A stretch of DNA of 64,000 nt from NCBI RefSeq assembly GCF_003054055.1, contig NZ_QBKI01000006.1, forward strand, positions 248,001 through 312,000. The letters are read 5' to 3'. Origin of the DNA: Pontibacter mucosus. Its GTDB lineage: Bacteria; Bacteroidota; Bacteroidia; Cytophagales; Hymenobacteraceae. Under the pieces are notes generated by a model that was not told the origin of the DNA, made no database searches, and was given only the letters and a program-made list of their open reading frames with translations. Positions 45,901 through 54,918 of this stretch are shown here, in pieces (within the stretch, counting starts at the first letter, position 1; each line of letters starts with the position of its first letter). A program made the position numbers and the translations under genes.

Positions 45901-47286
45901 CTACCTCCAAAAGTAGGACAGCAGTCCTTTCTTTTCTTTCTTTTCCGGCTCCAGATTCGTGCCGAATTGCTCATTATAGGCCTGCAACATTTCGCGGTGA
46001 TGCCTGTCAGAAAACTCCGGGTCGAAGTTAGCCTGGTCTAGCTTTACCAGCACCTGTTCCACCGTCCAGTTTTCCCGCAGCGCCTGGTCGAAAAACTCGT
46101 GGCGCAGGCGCAGGCCCAGGCCGTTTACCCCGTGCAGGCGTTTATCTTCTCCATTAAACACAGCCCGGAAAGCGATTATACCGTCGGCATGCTCCCAATA
46201 AAACGAATCTACCGGCTGTTTCCAGCGGTTTGGTACCATGCCGTACGTCTGGTACTCGATGTCGAAGAACTTGGCCGAGTTGAACCAGGGACCGGGGTTA
46301 TACTTGACAGGCTGGTGCGTGAGGCTGTGGGCCAGTGTTTCGCCGTGCATGCGCCCGGTGTACCATACCTGTTCTATACTTTGGCGCTGCGGCACCGGCA
46401 CGCGGTACTCGGCACAGTCGCCAATGGCAAATACATTAGGGATATTGGTGGCAAAATGCTGGTCTACCAAAATGCCCCTGTTTACCACCAGCTCCGTGTT
46501 GCGCACCAGGTCGATGTTCGGCTGCACACCTACCGCCAGCCCCACAAACTGACAAGAAATCTCCTCTCCTGCCGTCGTCACTACCGCACTCACCCGACCA
46601 GTGCCATCATCGCGTATCTCTTTCAACTCAGTATTCAGCCGCAGGTCCACGTGGTGTTCGCGCAGGTGCCGCATCACCAAATCCGACTCTTCTTTGGGAA
46701 GTATACTTCGCCAGAAGCCCTCTTCCCGCACCAGAAAAGCGACTGGTATATTGCGGCTCAGCAGCATTTCGGTCATCTCCACTCCTATCAAACCACCCCC
46801 CACTACCACAGCGTGCTGGCAGTTAGCAGTGTTGTCGTTCATCATCTGCAAATCCTGGTACGAATACAGCCCCTGCACCCCCTGCAGCCCCTGTCCGGGC
46901 CAGTCAAACTTGTTGGGTTTCGAGCCCAGCGCCAGAATCAGAATATCATACGTGAGTGGCTCCTGTTGCTGTAGCTGCAGTTCCTTTTGCTCAAAGTTTA
47001 TACTTGTTACCCAGTCGTGCACGAGGTGGAGGCGGTTTTTCTCCCAGAACCAATCTTCATAAGGCTTGGTATGCGCATAGGTCATGTGGCCCATAAAGAT
47101 GTACATGAGCGCGGTGCGGGAGAAGAAATGCTCTGTTTCACCGGAGATGATAGTGATGTGTGCCTCGCTGTCGCGCTTGCGGATGTGGCGCGCGCAGGTG
47201 ATACCCGAAATGCCGTTGCCGATAATGACAATGCGGCGCCCCGGGGTCCGGATGCAAAAATCACCTGTTGCGTGTGGCTCTCTCAT
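45901..47286 (-). CDS. FAD/NAD(P)-dependent oxidoreductase
   Basis: 461 residues of the pyridine nucleotide-disulfide oxidoreductase class 1 fold. FAD loop VIIGNGISGITCARHI (20-35), second nucleotide loop VVVGGGLIGVEMTEML near 163-178, and the FAD-end motif PNVFAIGDCAEY near 300. It lacks the paired Cys of disulfide reductases and resembles NirB-type or rubredoxin reductase-type electron carriers. It is the first gene of the leftward operon, eight bases ahead of the NosR-like gene. Confidence 0.85.
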   Translation of the reverse strand: MREPHATGDFCIRTPGRRIVIIGNGISGITCARHIRKRDSEAHITIISGETEHFFSRTALMYIFMGHMTYAHTKPYEDWFWEKNRLHLVHDWVTSINFEQKELQLQQQEPLTYDILILALGSKPNKFDWPGQGLQGVQGLYSYQDLQMMNDNTANCQHAVVVGGGLIGVEMTEMLLSRNIPVAFLVREEGFWRSILPKEESDLVMRHLREHHVDLRLNTELKEIRDDGTGRVSAVVTTAGEEISCQFVGLAVGVQPNIDLVRNTELVVNRGILVDQHFATNIPNVFAIGDCAEYRVPVPQRQSIEQVWYTGRMHGETLAHSLTHQPVKYNPGPWFNSAKFFDIEYQTYGMVPNRWKQPVDSFYWEHADGIIAFRAVFNGEDKRLHGVNGLGLRLRHEFFDQALRENWTVEQVLVKLDQANFDPEFSDRHHREMLQAYNEQFGTNLEPEKKEKKGLLSYFWR

Positions 47287-47318
47287 CGAATAGCGCGGCA
47301 GAAGTATGACTGCCTACT

Positions 47319-47326
47319 CAAATTTA
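47319..47326 (-). promoter_or_regulatory. Likely -7 box (TAAATTTG) of the leftward operon
   Basis: Exact TAnnTTTG match on the minus strand, 33 bases before the oxidoreductase start. No TTTG at -33. Confidence 0.4.
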
Positions 47327-47868
47327 CCTTAATTTCCCTGTTGCTGCTGTATATTTATACAATAAAGAAGAATAGGTGGTGTTTTGTTGGAGGTTTTTAG
47401 TAATAGAATGGGGAGTTATGCTTTATATTATCTGCCCTGCCTGGCGCAAGCGTCCGTTTGTGCCCTCTAGTAGCCGCTGCTTCCTTTAGTTTGAACCAAG
47501 CTATCCTTTCTAGCTTCCGTTCATCCTCCAGACTAACATACCTACCGTTGCATTTCTGGCTTTGGAGCTCTCAAGCCCGAGAGGGCTCGTTTTCCTGCTC
47601 GGCGCTGGGAGCTTTTCCTGCCCTCGTACCTCGGGCTGCCTCGCTGTCGCTCGTCACCGGAAAAACTCGCATAGGCGCCTCACAGAAAAACTGGGAACAG
47701 GTTCGATAGCCGCTGCTAACGGAGCTTGAATCAAACACCCTCCCCTGTTTTTAGGGGAGGGCTGGGGTGGGGTAAAAATTCCCCGCCTTAGACAAGGAGG
47801 GGCCAGGGGTGGTTGGACCCGGCTCTACCCCACCAACTCCCCACCCAGAACCAATATCGAATTAACCC
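47327..47868. repeat. Repeat island between the divergent operons
   Basis: No gene. It holds long-repeat copy 3 (47466-47720, same orientation as copy 1), then a G-rich element (about 47740-47822) with a CTCCCCTGTTTTTAGGGGAG hairpin and a GACAAGGAGGGG...GGTTGGACCCGG block like that near 17.1 kb. Confidence 0.8.
47466..47720 (+). repeat. Long dispersed repeat, copy 3
   Basis: Shares with copy 1 the opening AGCCGCTGCTTCC, AAGCTATCCTTTCTAGC, CCTGCCCTCGTACCTCGGGC and the closing GGTTCGATAGCC. The middle is diverged. Confidence 0.8.
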
Positions 47869-47876
47869 TATATTTG
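47869..47876 (+). promoter_or_regulatory. Likely -7 box (TATATTTG) of the rightward genes
   Basis: Exact TAnnTTTG match 38 bases before the TTG start of the DUF2064 gene. Confidence 0.4.
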
Positions 47877-47914
47877 TAGGAACATTTTGCAGGGATTCCT
47901 GTAAAGTATAGGAG

Positions 47915-48604
47915 TTGAAGTCTGCACACGCACATACCGCTGTTTTGCTGTTTACCCGTACCCCTTCCGAAGAGGCGCAGGTAAAACGCTTTTGCCACAA
48001 CCGTAGCAAAAGCGAAGCTATCGCAGCAAAGCTCATCGACCATACCCGGAAATTAGTGCAGCAGGCAGGGCTCCAACTGGTAATTATCGATTCTTCGCGG
48101 CAGCAAGGCCATACGTTTGGCGAGCGGCTGCACCATGCTTTCAGCCAGACTTTTGCACAAGGGTATGAGCAGATTATCTGTCTCGGTAACGATACGCCAG
48201 GCCTGACACCAGTCACATTACGTGCCGCAGCCGAAGCGCTGCAGGAACAGGATTTCGTGTTCGGGCAGGCAACAGACGGGGGTGTGTATTTGATGGGGAT
48301 GCACTGCCATACGTCGCCGCTACTGGATTTCTCGGCCATCTCCTGGAACACCTCGCTCGTATTTGAGGAGCTCTGCGAGCAAACAGCTGCAGCCACCACC
48401 GCTATACTTGCGCCCATACTTGCGGATGCCGACAATGCTGAGGACATCCTGGTGCTGAGTGTGCAGCATACCCTAGGCAAATTGGCCGCCTGGCTGCGTG
48501 AGCTGCTGTTTGCTGTCAGATTATTCTTTACAGCTTATACTTCCTGCACCCCACAAACCACACCTGTTGCCACCGGACTGCGTGGCCCGCCTGTTAGCTG
48601 TTAA
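47915..48604 (+). CDS. DUF2064/TIGR04282-type nucleotidyl- or glycosyltransferase-like protein
   Basis: 229 residues from a TTG start; no ATG fits. The family core is clear: AVLLFTRTPSEEAQVKRF near 9-26, CLGNDTPGLTPVTL near 89-102 (usual wording GsDcPgL) and ATDGGVYLMGM near 120-130. This is the rSAM/selenodomain-associated transferase family, often found beside radical SAM genes, as here. Its chemistry is not firmly known, and the arsenosugar label in databases is not supported by this context. The C-terminal 30 residues are unusual and Thr/Pro-rich. Confidence 0.75.
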   Translation: MKSAHAHTAVLLFTRTPSEEAQVKRFCHNRSKSEAIAAKLIDHTRKLVQQAGLQLVIIDSSRQQGHTFGERLHHAFSQTFAQGYEQIICLGNDTPGLTPVTLRAAAEALQEQDFVFGQATDGGVYLMGMHCHTSPLLDFSAISWNTSLVFEELCEQTAAATTAILAPILADADNAEDILVLSVQHTLGKLAAWLRELLFAVRLFFTAYTSCTPQTTPVATGLRGPPVSC

Positions 48605-48621
48605 TCCCAACATGCCACTTA

Positions 48622-48648
48622 GCTCAAAGTATAGGCTATACTTTGAGC
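48622..48648. promoter_or_regulatory. Perfect 12-bp inverted repeat upstream of the TonB receptor
   Basis: Arms GCTCAAAGTATA (48622-48633) and TATACTTTGAGC (48637-48648) with a three-base spacer. No T-run follows, so it is more like an operator or attenuator than a terminator. It is built from two facing copies of AAGTATA. Confidence 0.55.
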
Positions 48649-48688
48649 AATCTCTCCTGTTTTACTTTATCAGCTAACACGCTTTTAC

Positions 48689-51600
48689 ATGCGCATGCGC
48701 TTTCTTTTACTTTTACTGGGGTGCGTCCTTCCCATGGCTGCTGCCCTGGCACAAGGTGCCATTGAGGTAACGGTGCTCAACCCAAAGCTGGAGCCGGTGC
48801 CACAGGTGCAGTTGACAGCTTCCAACGAGGCCATTGGTTTTAGCGCCACCCGCACCACCAACAGCAAAGGCATTGCCACCTTCAGCGGACTCAACACCGC
48901 CGGTGCCTATACCATTCTTTCTGCGGAGAACGAGACCTATACATTTGTTTCTTCTGAGCCGATTATACTTCGCTCCAACTTTACCCGCACGGTTACGCTG
49001 GTGCTGCCGTTTAAGCGCGAAGTAAAGCTGCAGGGTGTGACCGTGTATGGTCCCAGCACCACGCGCATCAACCTCTACAATGCCGAGGTATCGTCCGAGA
49101 TGCGGATTTCCGAGATTCGGGAGCTGCCAGTGGAGGGGCGTGATGTGTCCAGGATGCTGTACCGCCTGCCCAACGTCACGCAGGCCACAGGCTTTTTCCC
49201 CGAGGCGCCTAACGTCAGTATAAACGGGGCTAACCCGCTGTTCAACAACTACCTTATCGACGGGCTGGACAACAACGAGCAATTTTTAGGTGGCCCGCGC
49301 TTCACGATGCCAATTGGCTTTGTGCAGAACGTATCGGTGCTGACAAACAACTATTCGGCCGAGTTTGGCAACACGGGCAACGGCAACATCAACATCACTT
49401 CCAGGTCAGGCAGTAATAAACTGCAGGGCGAGGCATTTTTCCTCACCCGTCCCGGCTTTCTGGATGCCTCCTCTCCTTATGCCCAGCGCGATTTGTCCGG
49501 CAACCAGGTGAAGGACGGCTTTCAGCGCTACCAGGCAGGCTTTGGTGTGGGCGGCCCTATCCTCCGGGACAAGACCTTTTACTTTCTCAACTACGAGCAC
49601 ACCACCGACCTGAAGGATAATATCCTGCGCAGTCCGGCTTTGGGCGTGAACGAAACGGTGCGTGGCAAAAACCACTTTAACTACCTCTCCGGCAAAATCG
49701 ACCACTACTGGAGCCAGCGCTTCCACTCGGCGCTTCGGGCAAATGTGGGCATCGTGGGCATCGGCCGGCAAGCGGGAGGTTTAACGGGAGGCCTGAACTT
49801 TCCCTCCGCCGCCAGCGACCAGGTGCGCAACTCCTTGAATCTGGCCAACACCAACGTCTATACTTCCGGCAACCTGACGCTGGAAACGAACCTGCAGTAT
49901 GCCCGCTTCCGCTGGGATTATGTGCAGCCCGAAAACCCTGCGAGCCCCGATGTGACCGTGCTGGGCCCTACCGGCGAGACCGTGGCCGTGCTGGGCCACC
50001 CGGGCTACGCGTTCGAAAGTATACAGCATACCTGGCAAGCGCAGCAGAAAGCCACCTGGTCGCGGGGCAGCCATACCTTTAAAGCCGGAGCCGAAATCCT
50101 GAGTACCGCTCACGCGCTCTTTGGTGGCGGCAACCCCAACGGCAGCTATACCGTGCAGCTCACGCAGGGACAACCGGAGCGCTTGCGCGCAGCTAACCCG
50201 GGCTCAGGGCTAAGTATAAATGATATTCCTTCGGATGTGCTGGTGACCCGGTATGCTGTGGAGCTGCGGCCGACTTCCTTTGGCAAGCGGCAGAACATCT
50301 ATACGTTATACCTAGAAGACCAACTACAAGCCACCGAACGCCTGAACCTGAACCTCGGCCTGCGCTACGACTACGACAACCTCTCCAAAGGCGGAAACGA
50401 GAAGGGCGATTTCAACAACCTGGCGCCACGGCTTAGCTTTAACTACCAGCTCACGCCTAACAGCACCCTCCGCGGCGGATTCGGTTTGTTTTACGACAAG
50501 ATTCTCTACACTGTCTACAGCGATGCCCTGCAGCAAAACAACAACTCGGAAGCCTTTAAAAAGCAGCTTTCCTACTTGGTAGAGCAAGGCATATTACCGT
50601 CTGATACCGACCTGGACCGTGTGACTTTTAACGGCAACCTGACCGTCGGCCAAAGCAACAATGCCGGCTTGCCCTACGGCTACCTGCAGGGGCCGCCAGC
50701 CGAAAGTTTTGCTAGTCAGCGCAACCTCTTCAGCAACGAGCGCCGCATCCTCAACCCCAACGGTTACGATAACCCCTACACGCAGCAGTTCTCCCTGGGG
50801 TACCAGCTGCAGATGACGCCGCAGCAGCTGTTTTACGTGGACCTGGTATACAACCGCGGCCGCAACCTCTTCCGCACCGTCAACCTCAATGCCCCCGCCG
50901 CCTGGGACTACCACCGCAGCCAGGAAGAAGGCATTGCGCGCAGCAGCACCTGGGCCGACGAAACGCGCCCGCTCCCCATCTATGGCGACTACGCGCTTAT
51001 GGATGGTGAGCGGGTGGAAGGCGTGGCCCAGAACCTAGTAATGACCGAATCCGGGGGAGAAAGTAACTACTACGCCGCCAGCTTAAACCTGCAGAAAGAC
51101 AAAGCTGACGACAAGTTCTCCTACCGCCTGATTTATACTTTGTCCTACCTCGAAAACAACACTGAGGACATCAATTTCCGGGCGATGGATGCGAACAACT
51201 TCGAAGCCGAGTGGGGCCCGAGCATCAACGACCGTCGCCACGTCATCAACGCCATTTATACTTACTACCCGGTGCAAAACCTGACGCTCACCGTGGCGGC
51301 GCTCCTGCAAAGCGGCCAACCCATCAACCGCATACCGGATGCCTCACAATACAAGGTCGTGGACCAAGGTGGAAACCCTGTGTTGAACAACAATGGCGAC
51401 CCGATTTTCACTAACGATTTGAACGGTGATGGTTCTGCTTTTGGGGATGCCTATGTCGGCAACTCTGACCGTCACCCCGGCGAGGAACGCAACTCCGACC
51501 GTCTGCCCTGGTCCAACACCTTCGATGCAAGTGTGCAGTATTTCATACCTTTCGGGGCGGATAGAAGCAGCGGGCTGGAAGTGCGGGCGGATGTGTTCAA

Positions 51601-51751
51601 CCTCTTCAACGCCGAGAACCTGAGCGGCTACAGCAACAACGCTACGCAGAGCAACCAGATTCAGGTGGGTCCGGCCAGCAGTGGCGTGCTGGTGCGCCGC
51701 AACGCCGCCCCGCCAAGGCAGTTTCAGTTTGGGGTGAGGTATGTGTTTTAG
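48689..51751 (+). CDS. Oar-like TonB-dependent outer-membrane receptor
   Basis: 1020 residues. Signal peptide MRMRFLLLLLGCVLP..., cleaved near ALAQ. A carboxypeptidase-regulatory-like Ig domain (about 23-110) follows, then the plug (about 135-240, with NVSINGANPLFNNYLIDGLDNNEQF and ITSRSGSNKLQGEAF), then a 22-strand barrel ending in FQFGVRYVF with the terminal aromatic residue. Because it sits upstream of a binding-protein ABC importer, it probably brings the same compound across the outer membrane. No SusD partner, so a small ligand is more likely than a glycan. An octamer array begins at its stop codon. Confidence 0.9.
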   Translation: MRMRFLLLLLGCVLPMAAALAQGAIEVTVLNPKLEPVPQVQLTASNEAIGFSATRTTNSKGIATFSGLNTAGAYTILSAENETYTFVSSEPIILRSNFTRTVTLVLPFKREVKLQGVTVYGPSTTRINLYNAEVSSEMRISEIRELPVEGRDVSRMLYRLPNVTQATGFFPEAPNVSINGANPLFNNYLIDGLDNNEQFLGGPRFTMPIGFVQNVSVLTNNYSAEFGNTGNGNINITSRSGSNKLQGEAFFLTRPGFLDASSPYAQRDLSGNQVKDGFQRYQAGFGVGGPILRDKTFYFLNYEHTTDLKDNILRSPALGVNETVRGKNHFNYLSGKIDHYWSQRFHSALRANVGIVGIGRQAGGLTGGLNFPSAASDQVRNSLNLANTNVYTSGNLTLETNLQYARFRWDYVQPENPASPDVTVLGPTGETVAVLGHPGYAFESIQHTWQAQQKATWSRGSHTFKAGAEILSTAHALFGGGNPNGSYTVQLTQGQPERLRAANPGSGLSINDIPSDVLVTRYAVELRPTSFGKRQNIYTLYLEDQLQATERLNLNLGLRYDYDNLSKGGNEKGDFNNLAPRLSFNYQLTPNSTLRGGFGLFYDKILYTVYSDALQQNNNSEAFKKQLSYLVEQGILPSDTDLDRVTFNGNLTVGQSNNAGLPYGYLQGPPAESFASQRNLFSNERRILNPNGYDNPYTQQFSLGYQLQMTPQQLFYVDLVYNRGRNLFRTVNLNAPAAWDYHRSQEEGIARSSTWADETRPLPIYGDYALMDGERVEGVAQNLVMTESGGESNYYAASLNLQKDKADDKFSYRLIYTLSYLENNTEDINFRAMDANNFEAEWGPSINDRRHVINAIYTYYPVQNLTLTVAALLQSGQPINRIPDASQYKVVDQGGNPVLNNNGDPIFTNDLNGDGSAFGDAYVGNSDRHPGEERNSDRLPWSNTFDASVQYFIPFGADRSSGLEVRADVFNLFNAENLSGYSNNATQSNQIQVGPASSGVLVRRNAAPPRQFQFGVRYVF

Positions 51752-51805
51752 GAGTTTGAGAGTTTGGGAGTTTAGGAGTTTAGGAGTTAGAGAGTTAGAA
51801 AGTTG
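51750..51805 (+). repeat. Octamer tandem array after the TonB receptor
   Basis: Seven units of period 8, consensus GAGAGTTA/GGGAGTTT, beginning in the stop codon. Same unit and same sense-strand placement as the array after the pirin gene. Confidence 0.85.
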
Positions 51806-52105
51806 GTATACATGGCGCAAGTCCGTTATTCGGTAAATAAATCGCTATCGCTCTTTCGGACTTCCAAGTCCGAAAGCAAGCTGAAGGGGACTTCCATGTC
51901 CCCACACTGATTATGCGGATTCGGGAATCCGCAGCAGAGGGTGTTCAGGTTTGAGGAGTCCCGAACAGCTAAACAATGCAAGTCACAGACTTGCTTCAAG
52001 TACAGCCACAAGTTGCGCTTGCGCTAAACTTACGGCATAAAGTACAACATTATAAATCTCCCCCCTTCCCTGTTTTTAGGGAAGGGGCTGGGGGAAGGGT
52101 AAATC
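51806..52105. repeat. REP-like palindromes and G-rich element before the ABC operon
   Basis: Palindromes at 51853-51876, 51886-51903 and 51915-51932, each a GGAC-TTCC/TTCGG-type stem with variable ends. A C-rich/G-rich element with TCCCTGTTTTTAGGGA (about 52066-52081) lies directly ahead of the binding-protein ATG. No gene seen. Confidence 0.7.
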
Positions 52106-53323
52106 ATGAAAGACCTACGCATATTTTTACTACTCATCACCTTCCTGACCTTCGGTTGCGGGAGCGATAAGCCACAAGAGCAGCTGAACGTGCAGGAGGC
52201 GGATTGGGCAAGTATAGAAGCCGCGGCCAAAGGCACTAGTGTGCAGCTGATGATGTGGCAGGGCGACCCGCTCATCAACAAGTACATGCAAGACTACGTG
52301 AAGCCGCAGCTGCAGAAGCAGTATGGCATCACGCTCGACATCAATTCCGGACAAGGAAAAGACATTGTGGGGTTGGCTTTGGGCGAGAAGGAGACAGGCA
52401 AAACCGTCAGCGAGATGGATGTGGCCTGGATAAACGGTGAGACCTTTTACCAACTTCGCCAGCTCGACGCGCTGTACGGGCCCTTTACGGAGCTGCTGCC
52501 TAACAACCAGTACGTGAACTGGCAAAACCCTTTTATTGCCCGCGATTTTCAGCAACCGGTGGAAGGCATGGAAGCGCCCTGGGGCAATGTGCAGCTGGCC
52601 TTTATTTACAACGCCGCGAAAGTACAGACGCCACCCACTTCCTTTTCGGAGCTGGAAAGCTACATCAAAAATAACCCCGGCACTTTCACTATTCCGAACG
52701 AGTTTACCGGCATGACCTTGCTAAAATCCTGGCTGATAGCCCTGGCCGGAGAGGAGGAATTGGCCGGTAAGTTCGATGAGGCAAAGTATAAAAAATATAG
52801 CCAGCAACTCTGGCAGAAAATCAACTACCTGAAACCATACTTCTGGAAGCAGGGACAAACCTTTCCGGCTACGCTCTCGCAGCTGCACCAGCTCTACGCC
52901 AACGGCGAGGTGAACTTTACCTTCAGCAACAACGACGGCGAGGTGGACAACAAGATTTTGCAGGGCGTTTTTCCCGAGAGCTCCCGCGCCTATGTGCCGG
53001 AGCCGGGCACCATCCAGAACACGCACTACCTTGGCATCTTGAAGAGGTCAGGTAACCTGCCGGGGGCGCTGGTGGTGATAAACTTTCTGCAGTCGCCGGA
53101 GGCGCAGTACCGGAAAGCCAGTCCCGAAGTATGGGGCGACGGCACGGTGCTGGCAACGGAAAAGCTGCCAGCCGAATGGCAGGAGAAGTTCCGCAACATC
53201 CCCGCCCGCCGGCATGCTCCCGACCGCACTGCCATTCAGGACAGGGCTTTTGAGGAACTGGCACCCGAGTATATGATAAGATTGTATGACGACTTTAGGA
53301 CAGCAGTTATCGAGCAAAACTAA
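52106..53323 (+). CDS. ABC transporter substrate-binding lipoprotein, YnjB-like
   Basis: 405 residues. Signal with lipobox LTFGC (Cys15). The mature part follows E. coli YnjB closely in pattern: QLMMWQGDPLINKYMQDYV, MDVAWINGETFYQL, LYGPFTELLPN, ARDFQQPVEGMEAPWGNVQLAFIYN. YnjB belongs to the extracellular solute-binding family near the thiamine and iron binding proteins; its ligand is unknown. Its 3' end overlaps the first permease by 38 bases. Confidence 0.85.
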   Translation: MKDLRIFLLLITFLTFGCGSDKPQEQLNVQEADWASIEAAAKGTSVQLMMWQGDPLINKYMQDYVKPQLQKQYGITLDINSGQGKDIVGLALGEKETGKTVSEMDVAWINGETFYQLRQLDALYGPFTELLPNNQYVNWQNPFIARDFQQPVEGMEAPWGNVQLAFIYNAAKVQTPPTSFSELESYIKNNPGTFTIPNEFTGMTLLKSWLIALAGEEELAGKFDEAKYKKYSQQLWQKINYLKPYFWKQGQTFPATLSQLHQLYANGEVNFTFSNNDGEVDNKILQGVFPESSRAYVPEPGTIQNTHYLGILKRSGNLPGALVVINFLQSPEAQYRKASPEVWGDGTVLATEKLPAEWQEKFRNIPARRHAPDRTAIQDRAFEELAPEYMIRLYDDFRTAVIEQN

Positions 53324-54164
53324 GCCAGGCGCCGGAGTATACCTGCGGGCTTTTTTCCTGTTGCTGGCGGTGCTGCCGGTGGCAGGCGGGCTGGCGTATG
53401 GCCTGGCTTATAGCTTCGGTCTAGCGGGTGCGCTGAGTACTGGTTTTACGCTGCAGCATTGGCAGCAAGTATGGAGCAGTGGCGCTTTGCTACACTCATT
53501 GGCCTACAGCTTATACATTGGTCTGGTGGCTATTTCCATCGCCACAGCCGCTGCCTTGTTCCTGGCTTTATACTTTCAGAAAAGCCTTCGCAGCGGCTCG
53601 CTCAGTTACTTTTTATACTTGCCCCTCACGATTCCGGCCATGGTGATGGGCTTTCTGGTGTTTCAACTTTTCACCAAGTCGGGGCTGGTATCACGCGTAG
53701 TGTATCAATCAGGATGGATATCGGATTTGCAGCAGTTTCCCAGTCTGGTGCACGATACCTTGAGTTTTGGGATTATCCTAGCGCATGTGCTGATGGCCGT
53801 GCCCTTTCTGACGCTGCTCTTCCATGCCATTTACCGGGAGCAAAACCTGGAGCCACTGCAGGAAGTATCGGCTAACCTGGGCGCCGGCAAATCATACTTT
53901 GTCAGGCATATCGCCATCCCCACGCTACTTAAAACCGCTGCACCCAACCTGCTGTTATACTTTATCTTCATCCTGGGCTCCTACGAAATTCCGCTCCTTA
54001 TCGGCAGCCAGCAACACCAGATGGTGTCGGTGCTGGCGGTGCAGAAGTTCCAGCGCTTCAACCTCCTCGACATCCCGCAGGGCTATGCCATCAGCGTGGC
54101 TTTTACCCTGTTTGTGCTGCTCCTGCTTTCTATCAGCTTTAAAAAACTGCAGCGCCATGCTTAG
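53286..54164 (+). CDS. ABC transporter permease 1 (YnjC N-half-like)
   Basis: 292 residues with about six membrane helices and the EAA-type loop EVSANLGAGKSYFVRHIAIPTLL (near 196-218), which contacts the ATPase. E. coli YnjC is one fused protein; here its halves are separate genes. The start at 53286 lies inside the binding-protein gene; a later start is possible but the overlap fits translational coupling. Confidence 0.85.
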   Translation: MTTLGQQLSSKTKPGAGVYLRAFFLLLAVLPVAGGLAYGLAYSFGLAGALSTGFTLQHWQQVWSSGALLHSLAYSLYIGLVAISIATAAALFLALYFQKSLRSGSLSYFLYLPLTIPAMVMGFLVFQLFTKSGLVSRVVYQSGWISDLQQFPSLVHDTLSFGIILAHVLMAVPFLTLLFHAIYREQNLEPLQEVSANLGAGKSYFVRHIAIPTLLKTAAPNLLLYFIFILGSYEIPLLIGSQQHQMVSVLAVQKFQRFNLLDIPQGYAISVAFTLFVLLLLSISFKKLQRHA

Positions 54165-54918
54165 AAAAACCCTTACCGCTATACTTATCGCGGCTATCCT
54201 ATTGCCGTTCCTCTTTTTCGGGATGCTATCGGTAGGGCAGGCCTGGTTTTACCCCAGCATTTTGCCGCAGCGCTTCACCCTGAGCAACTGGCAGGAGCTG
54301 CTGGTGGGGCAAAGCGAACTGCAGGTAAGCCTGCTGCTCTCGCTTCTGCTGGGTATGGGTGTGGCTATACTTTCCACCTTGGCAGGCTTTGTTATCAGCA
54401 AGGAAATTGCCCGGGCAAAGTATAAAAACCGCTGGCTGCTGCTGGCTTACTGGCCCTTCGTGCTCTCGCCGGTGGTGCTGGCCATCCTGGTGCAGCGCTT
54501 TTTTCTGTTAACTGGCATGAGCGGCGAGGTCATTGGCGTGCTGTTGGGTCAGCTTATATTGGCTTTTCCGTTTGCCGTGATTTTCTTCCAGAGTTTCTGG
54601 ACCCAGGAGGTACTGCAACTGGAGCAACAGTCGCAAACGTTGGGTGCTTCGGCGGTTTATACGTTGCAGAAGGTGTTGCTACCCCTGGCAAAGCCACTGC
54701 TGCTCATCTGCTTTTTCCAGACCTTCCTCATTTCCTGGTTTGAGTATGGCCTGACGCAGTTTATCGGTTTGGGCAAAATAAAAACACTGACTATACTCGT
54801 GTTTAAGTATGTGAACGAGGCGAACATATTTCATGCGGCGCTCGCCTCACTGCTCCTCATGCTGCCCCCTGCCCTCTTGCTGTGGCTGAATAAAAAATTT
54901 GTTTTTAGAGGAATCTGA
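54157..54918 (+). CDS. ABC transporter permease 2 (YnjC C-half-like)
   Basis: 253 residues from the ATG at 54157, which overlaps the stop of permease 1 by eight bases. The frame is open further upstream, but that part lies wholly inside permease 1 and is not hydrophobic, so it is not used. Six membrane helices; EAA-type loop QQSQTLGASAVYTLQKVLLPLAKP near 158-181. Its stop overlaps the ATPase start (TGATG). Confidence 0.85.
   Translation: MLRKTLTAILIAAILLPFLFFGMLSVGQAWFYPSILPQRFTLSNWQELLVGQSELQVSLLLSLLLGMGVAILSTLAGFVISKEIARAKYKNRWLLLAYWPFVLSPVVLAILVQRFFLLTGMSGEVIGVLLGQLILAFPFAVIFFQSFWTQEVLQLEQQSQTLGASAVYTLQKVLLPLAKPLLLICFFQTFLISWFEYGLTQFIGLGKIKTLTILVFKYVNEANIFHAALASLLLMLPPALLLWLNKKFVFRGI

Noticed and set aside
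47788-48480. Minus-strand ORF of 230 codons over the DUF2064 gene
   Set aside because: Ser/Cys-rich shadow that runs into the repeat island; the plus strand carries clear family motifs.
53824-54156. N-terminal extension of permease 2
   Set aside because: Lies inside permease 1 in another frame and is not membrane-like; the ATG at 54157 gives a normal permease.
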